Shown here: positions 12,101 to 25,200 of the stretch, piece by piece
Layout: each line of letters starts with the position of its first letter
Position numbering within the stretch: the stretch's first letter is position 1
Assembly: GCF_029227915.1 (NCBI RefSeq)
Contig: NC_079878.1
Location: 33,259,501-33,323,500, forward strand
DNA: 64,000 nucleotides
Reading direction: 5' to 3'
Source of the DNA: Hydractinia symbiolongicarpus
Lineage: Eukaryota > Cnidaria > Hydrozoa > Anthoathecata > Hydractiniidae
Program-made: the position numbers and the translations under genes
The notes under the pieces: model-generated
The model's input: only the letters and a program-made list of their open reading frames with translations
What the model was told of the DNA's origin: nothing
Database searches by the model: none

Positions 12101-12397
12101 AAGCCCGGGATTTACGGGAAATCGCGGGTTTTCGTTTGCCGGCGATTAAACCAATTTCACTAAGCGTCTCATCAAAAATGAAAACATTTTTGAAAACTAC
12201 AAGTCTCATGCGTTTTAGTGGTGAAAAAATAATTTAAAAAATCGTTTGGAAAATGAGTTTACACCCTGGGTACTTTCTTTGTATACTTTTGACTATACGG
12301 GCCGAGTCCGGGATTTACGGGAAATCGCAGGTTTTCGTTTGCCGGCGATTAAACATCTTTTATTCAGCGTCTCATCAAAAATGAAAACATTTTTGAA
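9150..12397 (+). repeat. 8-mer HOR, 1,624 bp, tandem pair
   Basis: Copies are about 9,150-10,773 and 10,774-12,397 (8 x 203 = 1,624). Matching tags: the gagccgagtacggg monomer (9,404 and 11,028), the tttggaaaatg/cacacg monomer (9,607 and 11,231), the cactggttac/actaaacggg monomer, the gttagagaaatg/tttaaactat monomer, and the rare ccaatttcactaag monomer (10,527 and 12,151). Homology then fades near 10,840/12,460. Confidence 0.85.
9330..9351. repeat. Perfect 9-bp inverted repeat with 4-nt loop (exemplar, one per monomer)
   Basis: TCAAAAATG (9,330-9,338) and CATTTTTGA (9,343-9,351) are exact reverse complements separated by AAAA. The dyad is present in most monomers. Frequent variants trim the right arm to CATTTTTAA (7-bp stem) or alter it to CATTCTTG or CATTTCTG; another variant changes the left arm to AAAAATT. 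The structure could extrude as a small hairpin or cruciform, or be bound by a dimeric protein. No function is shown by sequence alone. Confidence 0.9.
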
Positions 12398-13260
12398 AAC
12401 TACAAGTCTCACACGTTTTAGTGGTGAAAAAATAATTTAAAAATTCGTTCGGGAAATGAGTTTACTCACTGGTTACTTTCCTTGTATACTTTTTACTAAA
12501 CGGGCCGAGTCCGGGATTTACGGGAAATCGCGGGTTTTCGTTTGCCGGCGATTAAACTTCTTTTATTCAGCGTCTCATCAAAAATGAAAACATTTTTAAA
12601 AACTACAAGTCTCATGGGCTTTAGTGGTGAAATAATAATTTAAAAAATCGTTCGGGAAGTGAGTTTACACCCTGGGTACTCTCTTTGTATACTTTTGACT
12701 ATACGGGCCGAGTCCGGGATTTACGGAAAATCGCAGGTTTTCGTTTGCCGGCGATTAAACTTCTTTTATTCAGCGTCTCATCAAAAATGAAAACATTTTT
12801 GAAAACTACAAGTCTCATGCGTTTTAGTGGTGAAAAAATAATTTAAAAATTCGTTAGAGAAATGAGTTTACTCACTGGGTACTTTCCTTGTATACTTTAA
12901 ACTATACGGGCCGAGTCCGGGATTTACGGGAAATCGCGGGTTTTCGTTTGCCGGCGATTAAACTTCTTTTATTCAGCGTCTCATCAAAAATGAAAACATT
13001 TTTGAAAACTACAAGTCTCAAGCGTTTTAGTGGTGAAAAGATAATTTAAAAAATCGTTTTGGAAATGAGTTTACTCACAGGGTACTTTCTTTGTATACAT
13101 TCGACTATACGGGCCAAGCCCGGGATTTACGGGAAATCGCGGGTTTTCGTTTGCCGGCGATTAAACCAATTTCACTAAGCGTCTCATCAAAAATGAAAAC
13201 ATTTCTGAAAACTACAAGTCTCAAGCGTTTTAGTGGTGAAAAGATAATTTAAAAATTCGT
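11231..13260 (+). repeat. 5-mer HOR, 1,015 bp, tandem pair
   Basis: Units 11,231-12,245 and 12,246-13,260 contain the same five monomers in order: tttggaaaatg/cacacg; cactggttac/actaaac; gaagtgagtttacaccc; gttagagaaatg/tttaaactat; gttttggaaatg/attcgac/ccaatttcac. The ccaatttcac tag is spaced exactly 1,015 bp (12,151 and 13,166). This unit overlaps the second 8-mer, so it is a nested, later duplication. Confidence 0.88.
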
Positions 13261-16200
13261 TCGGGAAATGAGTTTACTCACTGGGTACTCTCTTTGTATA
13301 CTTTTGACTATACGGGCCGAGTCCGGGATTTACGGAAAATCGCAGGTTTTCGTTTGCCGGCGATTAAACTTCTTTTATTCAGCGTCTCATCAAAAATGAA
13401 AACATTTTTGTAAACTACAAGTCTCATGCGTTTTAGTGGTGAAAAAATAATTTAAAAATTCGTTAGGGAAATGAGTTTACTCACTGGGTACTTTCCTTGT
13501 ATACTTTTGACTATACGGGCCGAGACCGGGATTTACGGGAAATTGCGGGTTTTCGTTTGCCTTCGATTAAACTTCTTTTATTCAGCGTCTCATCAAAAAT
13601 GAAAATATTTATAAAAAATTCAAGTCTCATGGGCTTTAGTGGTGAAATAATAATTTAAAAAATCGTTTGGGAAATGAGTTTACTCCCTGGGTACTTTCTT
13701 TGTATACTTTTGACTATACGGGCCGAGTACGGGATTTACGGGAAATCGCAGGTTTTCGTTTGCCGGCGATTAAACTTCTTTTATTCAGCGTCTCATCAAA
13801 AATGAAAACATTTTTGAAAACTACAAGTCTCATGCGTTTTAGTGGTGAAATAATAATTTAAAAAATCGTTTGGGAAATGAGTTTACTCCCTGGGTACTTT
13901 CTTTGTATACTTTTGACTATACGGGCCGAGTCCAGTATTTACGGGAAATCGCCGGTTTTCGTTTGCCGGCGATTAAACTTCTTTTATTCAGCGTCTCATC
14001 AAAAATGAAAACATTTTTAAAAACTACAAGTCTCATGCGTTTTAGTGGTGAAAAAATAATTTAAAAATTCGTTCGGGAAATGAGTTTACTCGCTGGGTAC
14101 CTTCTTTGTATACTTTTGACTATACGAGCCAAGCCCGGGATTTACCGCAAATCGCGGGTTTTCGTTTGCCGGCGATTAAACTTCTTTTATTCAGCGTCTC
14201 ATCAAAAATGAAAACATTTTTAAAAACTACAAGTCTTATGCGTTTTAGTGGTGAAAAAATAATTTAAAAAATCGTTCTGGAAATGAGTTTACTCCCTGGG
14301 TAATTTCTTTGTATACTTTTGACTATATGGGCCGAGTCCGGGATTTACGGGAAATCGCAGGTTTTCGTTTGCCGGCGATTAAACTGCTTTTATTCAGCGT
14401 CTCATCAAAAATGAAAACATTCTTGAAAACTACAAGTCTCATGCGTTTTAGTGGTGAAATAATAATTTAAAAAATCGTTTGGGAAATGAGTTTACTCCCT
14501 GGGTACTATCTTTGTATACTTTTGACTATACGGGCCGAGTCCAGGATTTACGGGAAATCGCAGGTTTTCGTTTGCCGGCGATTAAACTTCTTTGATTCAG
14601 CGTCTCATCAAAAATGAAAACATTTTTAAAAACTACAAGTCTCATGCGTTTTAGTGGTGAAAAAGTAATTTAAAAAATCGTTCGGGAAATGAGTTTACTC
14701 CCTGGGTACTTTCTTTGTATACTTTTGACTATACGGGCCAAGCCGGGATTTACGGGAAATCGCGGGTTTTCGTTTGCCGGCGATTAAACTTCTTTTATTC
14801 AGCGTCTCATCAAAAATGAAAACATTTTTAAAAACTACAAGTCTTATGCGTTTTAGTGGCGAAAAAATAATTTAAAAAACCGTTCTGGAAATGAGTTTAC
14901 TCACAGGGTACTTTCTTTGTATACATTCGACTATACGGCCAAGCGCGGGATTTACGGGAAATCGCGGGTTTTCGTTTTCCGGCGATTAAACCTCTTTCAT
15001 TAAGCGTCTCATCCAAAATGAAAACATTTTTAAAAACTACAAGTCTCATGCGTTTTAGTGGTGAAAAAATAATTTAAAAAATCGTTCGGGAAATGAGTTC
15101 ACTCCCTGGGTACTTTCTTTGTATACTTTTGACTATACGGGCCAAATCAGGATTTACGGGAAATCGCGGGTTTTCGTTTGCCGGCGATTAAACTTCTTTT
15201 ATTCAGCGTCTCATCAAAAATGAAAACATTTTTACAAACTACAAGTCTTATGCGTTTTAGTGGTGAAAAAATAATTTAAAAAATCGTTCTGGAAATGAGT
15301 TTACTCCCTGGGTACTTTCTTTGTATACATTCGACTATACGTGCCAAGCCCGGGATTTACGGGAAATTTGCGGGTTTTCGTTTGCCGGCGATTAAACTGC
15401 TTTTATTCAGCGTCTCATCAAAAATTAAAACATTTTTAAAAACTACAAGTCTTATGCGTTTTAGTGGCGAAAAAATAATTTAAAAAACCGTTCTGGAAAT
15501 GAGTTTACTCACAGGGTACTTTCTTTGTATACATTCGACTATACGGCCAAGCCCGGGATTTACGGGAAATCGCGGGTTTTCGTTTCCCGGCGATTAAACC
15601 TCTTTCATTAAGCGTCTCATCAAAAATGAAAACATTTTTAAAAACTACAAGTCTCATGCGTTTTAGTGGTGAAAAAATAATTTAAAAAATCGTTCGGGAA
15701 ATGAGTTCACTCCCTGGGTACTTTCTTTGTATACTTTTGACTATACGGGCAAAATCAGGATTTACGGGAAATCGCGGGTTTTCGTTTGCCGGCGATTAAA
15801 CTTCTTTTATTCAGCGTCTCATCAAAAATGAAAACATTTTTACAAACTACAAGTCTTATGCGTTTTAGTGGTGAAAAAATAATTTAAAAAATCGTTCTGG
15901 AAATGAGTTTACTCCCTGAGTACTTTCTTTGTATACATTCGCCTATACGTGCCAAGCCCGGGATTTACGGGAAATTTGCGGGTTTTCGTTTGCCGGCGAT
16001 TAAACTGCTTTTATTCAGCGTCTCATCAAAAATTAAAACATTTTTAAAAACTACAAGTCTTATGCGTTTTAGTGGTGAAAAAATAATTTAAAAAATCGTT
16101 CTGAAAATGAGTTTACTCACAGGGTACTTTCTTTGTATACATTTGACTATACGTGCCAAGCCCGGGATTTACGGGAAATCGCGGGTTTTCGTTTGCCGGC

Positions 16201-16930
16201 GATTAAATTGCTTTTATTCAGCGTCTCATCAAAAATTAAAACATTTTTAAAAACTACAAGACTTATGCGTTTTAGTGGTGAAAAAATAATTTAAAAAATC
16301 GTTCTGGAAATGAGTTTACTCACAGGGTACTTTCTTTGTATACATTCGACTATACGTGCCAAGCCCGGGATTTACGGGAAATCGCGGGTTTTCGTTTGCC
16401 GGCGATTAAACTGCTTTTATTCAGCGTCTCATCAAAAATGAAAACATTCTTGAAAACTACAAGTCTCATGCGTTTTAGTGGTGAAAAAATAATTTAAAAA
16501 ATCGTTCTGGAAATGAGTTTACTCACAGGGTACTTTCTTTGTATACATTTGACTATACGTGCCAAGCCCGGGATTTACGGGAAATCGCGGGTTTTCGTTT
16601 GCCGGCGATTAAACTGCTTTTATTCAGCGTCTCATCAAAAATTAAAACATTTTTAAAAACTACAAGTCTTATGCGTTTTAGTGGTGAAAAAATAATTTAA
16701 AAAATCGTTCTGGAAATGAGTTTACTCACAGGGTACTTTCTTTGTATACATTCGACTATACGTGCCAAGCCCGGGATTTACGGGAAATCGCGGGTTTTCG
16801 TTTGCCGGCGATTAAACTGCTTTTATTCAGCGTCTCATCAAAAATGAAAACATTCTTGAAAACTACAAGTCTCATGCGTTTTAGTGGTGAAAAAATAATT
16901 TAAAAAATCGTTCTGGAAATGAGTTTACTC
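13261..16930 (+). repeat. aagcccggg-rich block, copy 1
   Basis: Monomers here carry ccaagcccggg with attcgac and ggttctggaaatgag. The same order of private variants (tttaccgcaaatcg, gggtaatttc, gggtactatc, ctttgattcag, gccaagccggg, aaatcagg, gggaaatttgcggg) recurs at offsets of 12,380 (second copy), about 21,229 (truncated third) and about 36,033 (fourth). Homology with the second copy runs from about 12,200 to 16,560. The last part, about 16,100-16,960, contains a 406-bp dimer duplication that the second copy lacks. Confidence 0.88.
14881..16096 (+). repeat. 608-bp trimer tandem pair, copy 1 block
   Basis: Units 14,881-15,488 and 15,489-16,096. Each consists of a tatacggccaag monomer (202 bp), an aaatcaggattt monomer (202 bp) and a gggaaatttgcggg monomer (204 bp), totalling 608. 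The aaaccgttctgg tag marks both starts. The same pair with the same spacing is present in all four block copies. Confidence 0.9.
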
Positions 16931-17000
16931 ACAGGGTACTTTCTTTGTATACATTCGACTATACGGGCCAAGCCCGGGATTTACGGGAAATCGCGGGTTT
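16231..17000 (+). repeat. 406-bp dimer duplication
   Basis: Alternating monomers aaaaattaaaacattttt and aaaaatgaaaacattcttg repeat with a 406-bp period: the aaaaattaaaa tag sits at 16,231 and 16,637. The flanking attcgac and atttgac variants alternate in the same way. The corresponding region at 28.6-29.0 kb has no second dimer, so this is specific to copy 1. Confidence 0.8.
16948..16964 (+). repeat. TATAC direct repeat pair, 12-bp offset (exemplar)
   Basis: TATAC occurs at 16,948-16,952 and again at 16,960-16,964, inside nearly every full-length monomer. With the preceding G it also forms a GTATA/TATAC inverted repeat with an 8-nt spacer. Loss of exactly one 12-bp unit between the two TATAC copies produces the 191-bp monomers found elsewhere in the window. 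Confidence 0.9.
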
Positions 17001-17784
17001 TCGTTTGCCGGCGATTAAACCACTTTCACTAAGCGTCTCATCAAAAATGAAAACATTTCTGAAAACTACAAGTCTCAAGCGTTTTAGTGGTGAAAAGATA
17101 ATTTAAAAATTCGTTCGGGAAATGAGTTTACTCACTGGGTACTTTCCTTGTATACTTTTGACTATACGGGCCGAGTCTGTGATTTACGGAAAATCGCGGG
17201 TTTTCGTTTGCCGGCGATTAAAATTCTTTTATTCAGCGTCTCATCAAAAATGAAAACATTCTTGAAAACTACAAGTCTCATGCGTTTTAGTGGTGAAAAA
17301 ATAATTTAAAAAATCGTTCTGGAAATGAGTTTACTCACAGGGTACTTTCTTTGTATACATTCGACTATACGTGCCAAGCCCGGGATTTACGGGAAATCGC
17401 GGGTTTTCGTTTGCCGGCGATTAAACTGCTTTTATTCAGCGTCTCATCAAAAATGAAAACATTTTTGAAAACTACAAGTCTCAAGCGTTTTAGTGGTAAA
17501 AAGATAATTTAAAAAATCGTTTTGGAAATGAGTTTACTCACACGGTACTTTCTTTGTATACATTCGACTATACGGGCCAAGCCCGGGATTTACGGGAAAT
17601 CGCGGGTTTTCGTTTGCCGGCGATTAAACCACTTTCACTAAGCGTCTCATCAAAAATGAAAACATTTCTGAAAACTACAAGTCTCAAGCGTTTTAGTGGT
17701 GAAAAGATAATTTAAAAATTCGTTCGGGAAATGAGTTTACTCACTGGGTACTTTCCTTGTATACTTTTGACTATACGGGCCGAG

Positions 17785-20700
17785 TCTGTGATTTACGGGA
17801 AATCGCGGGTTTTCGTTTGCCGGCGATTAAAATTCTTTTATTCAGCGTCTCATCAAAAATGAAAACATTTTTAAAAACTACAAGTCTCATGGGCTGTAGT
17901 GGTGAAATAATAACTTAAGAAATCGCTTGGGAAATGAGTTTACTCCCTGGGTACTTTCTTTGTATACTTTTGACTATACGGGCCGAGTCCCGGATTTACG
18001 GGAAATCGCAGGTTTTCGTTTGCAGGCGATTAAACTTCTTTTATTCAGCGTCTCATCAAAAATGAAAACATTTTTGAAAACTACAAGTCTCATGCGTTTT
18101 AGTGGTGAAAAAATGATTTAAAAAATCGTTCGGGAAGTGAGTTTACACCCTGGGTACTCTCTTTGTATACTTTTGACTATACGGGCCGAGTCCGGGATTT
18201 ACGGAAAATCGCAGGTTTTCGTTTGCCGGCGATTAAACTTCTTTTATTCAGCGTCTCATCAAAAATGAAAACATTTTTGTAAACTACAAGTCTCATGCGT
18301 TTTAGTGGTGAAAAAATAATTTAAAAATTCGTTAGGGAAATGAGTTTACTCACTGGGTACTTTCCTTGTATACTTTTGACTATACGGGCCGAGACCGGGA
18401 TTTACGGGAAATTACGGGTTTTCGTTTGCCTTCGATTAAACTTCTTTTAGTCAGTGTCTCATCAAAAATGAAAACATTTTTAAAAAATTCATTTCTCATG
18501 GGCTTTAGTGGTGAAATAATAATTTAAAATATCGTTTGGGAAATGAGTTTACTCCCTGGGTACTTTCTTTGTATACTCTTGACTATACGGGCCGAGTACG
18601 GGATTTACGGGAAATCGCAGGTTTTCGTTTGCCGGCGATTAAACTTCTTTTATTCAGCGTCTCATCAAAAATGAAAACATTTTTGAAAACTACAAGTCTC
18701 ATGCGTTTTAGTGGTGAAAAAATAATTTAAAAAATCGTTCGGAAAATGAGTTTACACCCTGGGTACTTTCTTTGTATACTTTTGACTATACGGGCCGAGT
18801 CCGGGATTTACGGGAAATCGCAGGTTTTCGTTTGCCGGCGATTAAACATCTTTTATTCAGCGTCTCATCAAAAATGAAAACATTTTTGAAAACTACAAGT
18901 CTCACACGTTTTAGTGGTGAAAAAATAATTTAAAAATTCGTTCGGGAAATGAGTTTACTCACTGGGTACTTTCCTTGTATACTTTTTACTATACGGGCCG
19001 AGTCCAGGATTTACGGGAAATCGCAGGTTTTCGTTTGCCGGCGATTAAACTTCTTTTATTCAGCGTCTCATCAAAAATGAAAACATTTTTGAAAACTGCA
19101 AGTCTCATGGGCTTTAGTGGTGAAATAATAATTTAAAAAATCGTTTGGGAAATGAGTTTACTCCCTGGGTACTTTCTTTGTATACTTTTGACTATACGAG
19201 CCGAGTACGGGATTTACGGGAAATCGCAGGTTTTCGTTTGCCGGCGATTAAACTTCTTTTATTCAGCGTCTCATCAAAAATGAAAACATTTTTGAAAACT
19301 ACAAGTCTCATGCGTTTTAGTGGTGAAAAAATAATTTAAAAAATCGTTTGGAAAATGAGTTTACACCCTGGGTACTTTCTTTGTATACTTTTGACTATAC
19401 GGGCCGAGTCTGTGATTTACGGGAAATCGCGGGTTTTCGTTTGCCGGCGATTAAAATTCTTTTATTCAGCGTCTCATCAAAAATGAAAACATTTTTAAAA
19501 ACTACAAGTCTCATGGGCTGTAGTGGTGAAATAATAACTTAAGAAATCGCTTGGGAAATGAGTTTACTCCCTGGGTACTTTCTTTGTATACTTTTGACTA
19601 TACGGGCCGAGTCCCGGATTTACGGGAAATCGCAGGTTTTCGTTTGCAGGCGATTAAACTTCTTTTATTCAGCGTCTCATCAAAAATGAAAACATTTTTG
19701 AAAACTACAAGTCTCATGCGTTTTAGTGGTGAAAAAATGATTTAAAAAATCGTTCGGGAAGTGAGTTTACACCCTGGGTACTCTCTTTGTATACTTTTGA
19801 CTATACGGGCCGAGTCCGGGATTTACGGAAAATCGCAGGTTTTCGTTTGCCGGCGATTAAACTTCTTTTATTCAGCGTCTCATCAAAAATGAAAACATTT
19901 TTGTAAACTACAAGTCTCATGCGTTTTAGTGGTGAAAAAATAATTTAAAAATTCGTTAGGGAAATGAGTTTACTCACTGGGTACTTTCCTTGTATACTTT
20001 TGACTATACGGGCCGAGACCGGGATTTACGGGAAATTACGGGTTTTCGTTTGCCTTCGATTAAACTTCTTTTAGTCAGTGTCTCATCAAAAATGAAAACA
20101 TTTTTAAAAAATTCATTTCTCATGGGCTTTAGTGGTGAAATAATAATTTAAAATATCGTTTGGGAAATGAGTTTACTCCCTGGGTACTTTCTTTGTATAC
20201 TCTTGACTATACGGGCCGAGTACGGGATTTACGGGAAATCGCAGGTTTTCGTTTGCCGGCGATTAAACTTCTTTTATTCAGCGTCTCATCAAAAATGAAA
20301 ACATTTTTGAAAACTACAAGTCTCATGCGTTTTAGTGGTGAAAAAATAATTTAAAAAATCGTTCGGAAAATGAGTTTACACCCTGGGTACTTTCTTTGTA
20401 TACTTTTGACTATACGGGCCGAGTCCGGGATTTACGGGAAATCGCAGGTTTTCGTTTGCCGGCGATTAAACATCTTTTATTCAGCGTCTCATCAAAAATG
20501 AAAACATTTTTGAAAACTACAAGTCTCACACGTTTTAGTGGTGAAAAAATAATTTAAAAATTCGTTCGGGAAATGAGTTTACTCACTGGGTACTTTCCTT
20601 GTATACTTTTTACTATACGGGCCGAGTCCAGGATTTACGGGAAATCGCAGGTTTTCGTTTGCCGGCGATTAAACTTCTTTTATTCAGCGTCTCATCAAAA

Positions 20701-21032
20701 ATGAAAACATTTTTGAAAACTGCAAGTCTCATGGGCTTTAGTGGTGAAATAATAATTTAAAAAATCGTTTGGGAAATGAGTTTACTCCCTGGGTACTTTC
20801 TTTGTATACTTTTGACTATACGAGCCGAGTACGGGATTTACGGGAAATCGCAGGTTTTCGTTTGCCGGCGATTAAACTTCTTTTATTCAGCGTCTCATCA
20901 AAAATGAAAACATTTTTGAAAACTACAAGTCTCATGCGTTTTAGTGGTGAAAAAATAATTTAAAAAATCGTTTGGAAAATGAGTTTACACCCTGGGTACT
21001 TTCTTTGTATACTTTTGACTATACGGGCCGAG
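17785..21032 (+). repeat. 1,624-bp tandem duplication with a chimeric joint monomer
   Basis: Copies are 17,785-19,408 and 19,409-21,032. Private tags tctgtgattt, taacttaagaaatcgcttggg, gtcccggatt, cttttagtcagtgtctc and tatactcttgac occur in both at exactly 1,624 bp. The monomer starting at 19,348 is a hybrid: its first part is the tttggaaaatgagtttacaccc variant, its second part the tctgtg/aattcttt/gggctgtag variant. This marks the exchange point at roughly 19,385-19,408. Confidence 0.92.
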
Positions 21033-22205
21033 TCCGGGATTTACGGGAAATCGCAGGTTTTCGTTTGCCGGCGATTAAACATCTTTTATTCAGCGTCTCA
21101 TCAAAAATGAAAACATTTTTGAAAACTACAAGTCTCACACGTTTTAGTGGTGAAAAAATAATTTAAAAATTCGTTCGGGAAATGAGTTTACTCACTGGTT
21201 ACTTTCCTTGTATACTTTTTACTAAACGGGCCGAGTCCGGGATTTACGGGAAATCGCGGGTTTTCGTTTGCCGGCGATTAAACTTCTTTTATTCAGCGTC
21301 TCATCAAAAATGAAAACATTTTTAAAAACTACAAGTCTCATGGGCTTTAGTGGTGAAATAATAATTTAAAAAATCGTTCGGGAAGTGAGTTTACACCCTG
21401 GGTACTCTCTTTGTATACTTTTGACTATACGGGCCGAGTCCGGGATTTACGGAAAATCGCAGGTTTTCGTTTGCCGGCGATTAAACTTCTTTTATTCAGC
21501 GTCTCATCAAAAATGAAAACATTTTTGAAAACTACAAGTCTCATGCGTTTTAGTGGTGAAAAAATAATTTAAAAATTCGTTAGAGAAATGAGTTTACTCA
21601 CTGGGTACTTTCCTTGTATACTTTAAACTATACGGGCCGAGTCCGGGATTTACGGGAAATCGCGGGTTTTCGTTTGCCGGCGATTAAACTTCTTTTATTC
21701 AGCGTCTCATCAAAAATGAAAACATTTTTGAAAACTACAAGTCTCAAGCGTTTTAGTGGTGAAAAGATAATTTAAAAAATCGTTTTGGAAATGAGTTTAC
21801 TCACAGGGTACTTTCTTTGTATACATTCGACTATACGGGCCAAGCCCGGGATTTACGGGAAATCGCGGGTTTTCGTTTGCCGGCGATTAAACCAATTTCA
21901 CTAAGCGTCTCATCAAAAATGAAAACATTTCTGAAAACTACAAGTCTCAAGCGTTTTAGTGGTGAAAAGATAATTTAAAAATTCGTTCGGGAAATGAGTT
22001 TACTCACTGGGTACTCTCTTTGTATACTTTTGACTATACGGGCCGAGTCCGGGATTTACGGAAAATCGCAGGTTTTCGTTTGCCGGCGATTAAACTTCTT
22101 TTATTCAGCGTCTCATCAAAAATGAAAACATTTTTGTAAACTACAAGTCTCATGCGTTTTAGTGGTGAAAAAATAATTTAAAAATTCGTTAGGGAAATGA
22201 GTTTA

Positions 22206-25200
22206 CTCCCTGGGTACTTTCTTTGTATACATTCGACTATACGGGCCAAGCCCGGGATTTACGGGAAATCGCGGGTTTTCGTTTGCCGGCGATTAAACCA
22301 CTTTCACTAAGCGTCTCATCAAAAATGAAAACATTTCTGAAAACTACAAGTCTCAAGCGTTTTAGTGGTGAAAAGATAATTTAAAAATTCGTTCGGGAAA
22401 TGAGTTTACTCACTGGGTACTTTCCTTGTATACTTTTGACTATACGGGCCGAGTCTGTGATTTACGGAAAATCGCGGGTTTTCGTTTGCCGGCGATTAAA
22501 ATTCTTTTATTCAGCGTCTCATCAAAAATGAAAACATTCTTGAAAACTACAAGTCTCATGCGTTTTAGTGGTGAAAAAATAATTTAAAAAATCGTTCTGG
22601 AAATGAGTTTACTCACAGGGTACTTTCTTTGTATACATTCGACTATACGTGCCAAGCCCGGGATTTACGGGAAATCGCGGGTTTTCGTTTGCCGGCGATT
22701 AAACTGCTTTTATTCAGCGTCTCATCAAAAATGAAAACATTTTTGAAAACTACAAGTCTCAAGCGTTTTAGTGGTAAAAAGATAATTTAAAAAATCGTTT
22801 TGGAAATGAGTTTACTCACACGGTACTTTCTTTGTATACATTCGACTATACGGGCCAAGCCCGGGATTTACGGGAAATCGCGGGTTTTCGTTTGCCGGCG
22901 ATTAAACCACTTTCACTAAGCGTCTCATCAAAAATGAAAACATTTCTGAAAACTACAAGTCTCAAGCGTTTTAGTGGTGAAAAGATAATTTAAAAATTCG
23001 TTCGGGAAATGAGTTTACTCACTGGGTACTTTCCTTGTATACTTTTGACTATACGGGCCGAGTCTGTGATTTACGGGAAATCGCGGGTTTTCGTTTGCCG
23101 GCGATTAAAATTCTTTTATTCAGCGTCTCATCAAAAATGAAAACATTTTTAAAAACTACAAGTCTCATGGGCTGTAGTGGTGAAATAATAACTTAAAAAA
23201 TCGTTTCGGAAATGAGTTTACTCCCTGGGTACTTTCTTTGTATACTTTTGACTATACGGGCCGAGTCCCGGATTTACGGGAAATCGCAGGTTTTCGTTTG
23301 CAGGCGATTAAACTTCTTTTATTCAGCGTCTCATCAAAAATGAAAACATTTTTGAAAACTACAAGTCTCATGCGTTTTAGTGGTGAAAAAATGATTTAAA
23401 AAATCGTTCGGGAAGTGAGTTTACACCCTGGGTACTCTCTTTGTATACTTTTGACTATACGGGCCGAGTCCGGGATTTACGGAAAATCGCAGGTTTTCGT
23501 TTGCCGGCGATTAAACTTCTTTTATTCAGCGTCTCATCAAAAATGAAAACATTTTTGTAAACTACAAGTCTCCTGCGTTTTAGTGGTGAAAAAATAATTT
23601 AAAAATTCGTTAGGGAAATGAGTTTACTCACTGGGTACTTTCCTTGTATACTTTTGACTATACGGGCCGAGACCGGGATTTACGGGAAATTGCGGGTTTT
23701 CGTTTGCCTTCGATTAAACTTCTTTTAGTCAGCGTCTCATCAAAAATGAAAATATTTTTAAAAAATTCATTTCTCATGGGCTTTAGTGGTGAAATAATAA
23801 TTTAAAATATCGTTTGGGAAATGAGTTTACTCCCTGGGTACTTTCTTTGTATACTCTTGACTATACGGGCCGAGTACGGGATTTACGGGAAATCGCAGGT
23901 TTTCGTTTGCCGGCGATTAAACTTCTTTTATTCAGCGTCTCATCAAAAATGAAAACATTTTTGAAAACTACAAGTCTCATGCGTTTTAGTGGTGAAAAAA
24001 TAATTTAAAAAATCGTTCGGAAAATGAGTTTACACCCTGGGTACTTTCTTTGTATACTTTTGACTATACGGGCCGAGTCCGGGATTTACGGGAAATCGCA
24101 GGTTTTCGTTTGCCGGCGATTAAACATCTTTTATTCAGCGTCTCATCAAAAATGAAAACATTTTTGAAAACTACAAGTCTCACACGTTTTAGTGGTGAAA
24201 AAATAATTTAAAAATTCGTTCGGGAAATGAGTTTACTCACTGGGTACTTTCCTTGTATACTTTTTACTATACGGGCCGAGTCCAGGATTTACGGGAAATC
24301 GCAGGTTTTCGTTTGCCGGCGATTAAACTTCTTTTATTCAGCGTCTCATCAAAAATGAAAACATTTTTGAAAACTGCAAGTCTCATGGGCTTTAGTGGTG
24401 AAATAATAATTTAAAAAATCGTTTGGGAAATGAGTTTACTCCCTGGGTACTTTCTTTGTATACTTTTGACTATACGAGCCGAGTACGGGATTTACGGGAA
24501 ATCGCAGGTTTTCGTTTGCCGGCGATTAAACTTCTTTTATTCAGCGTCTCATCAAAAATGAAAACATTTTTGAAAACTACAAGTCTCATGCGTTTTAGTG
24601 GTGAAAAAATAATTTAAAAAATCGTTTGGAAAATGAGTTTACACCCTGGGTACTTTCTTTGTATACTTTTGACTATACGGGCCGAGTCCGGGATTTACGG
24701 GAAATCGCAGGTTTTCGTTTGCCGGCGATTAAACATCTTTTATTCAGCGTCTCATCAAAAATGAAAACATTTTTGAAAACTACAAGTCTCACACGTTTTA
24801 GTGGTGAAAAAATAATTTAAAAATTCGTTCGGGAAATGAGTTTACTCACTGGTTACTTTCCTTGTATACTTTTTACTAAACGGGCCGAGTCCGGGATTTA
24901 CGGGAAATCGCGGGTTTTCGTTTGCCGGCGATTAAACTTCTTTTATTCAGCGTCTCATCAAAAATGAAAACATTTTTAAAAACTACAAGTCTCATGGGCT
25001 TTAGTGGTGAAATAATAATTTAAAAAATCGTTCGGGAAGTGAGTTTACACCCTGGGTACTCTCTTTGTATACTTTTGACTATACGGGCCGAGTCCGGGAT
25101 TTACGGAAAATCGCAGGTTTTCGTTTGCCGGCGATTAAACTTCTTTTATTCAGCGTCTCATCAAAAATGAAAACATTTTTGAAAACTACAAGTCTCATGC

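Larger units (their letters stand above)
16931..22205 (+). repeat. 18-mer HOR copy 1 with an internal 8-mer duplication (5,278 bp)
   Basis: This segment matches 22,206-25,859. Upstream tags match at an offset of 5,278 (gtggtaaaaagataattt at 17,495 and 22,773; 18,536 and 23,814). Downstream tags match at an offset of 3,654 (tctgtgattt at 19,409 and 23,063; ccaatttcac at 21,892 and 25,546). The difference, 1,624 bp, is the internal tandem duplication listed separately, so 5,278 = 3,654 + 1,624. Confidence 0.87.
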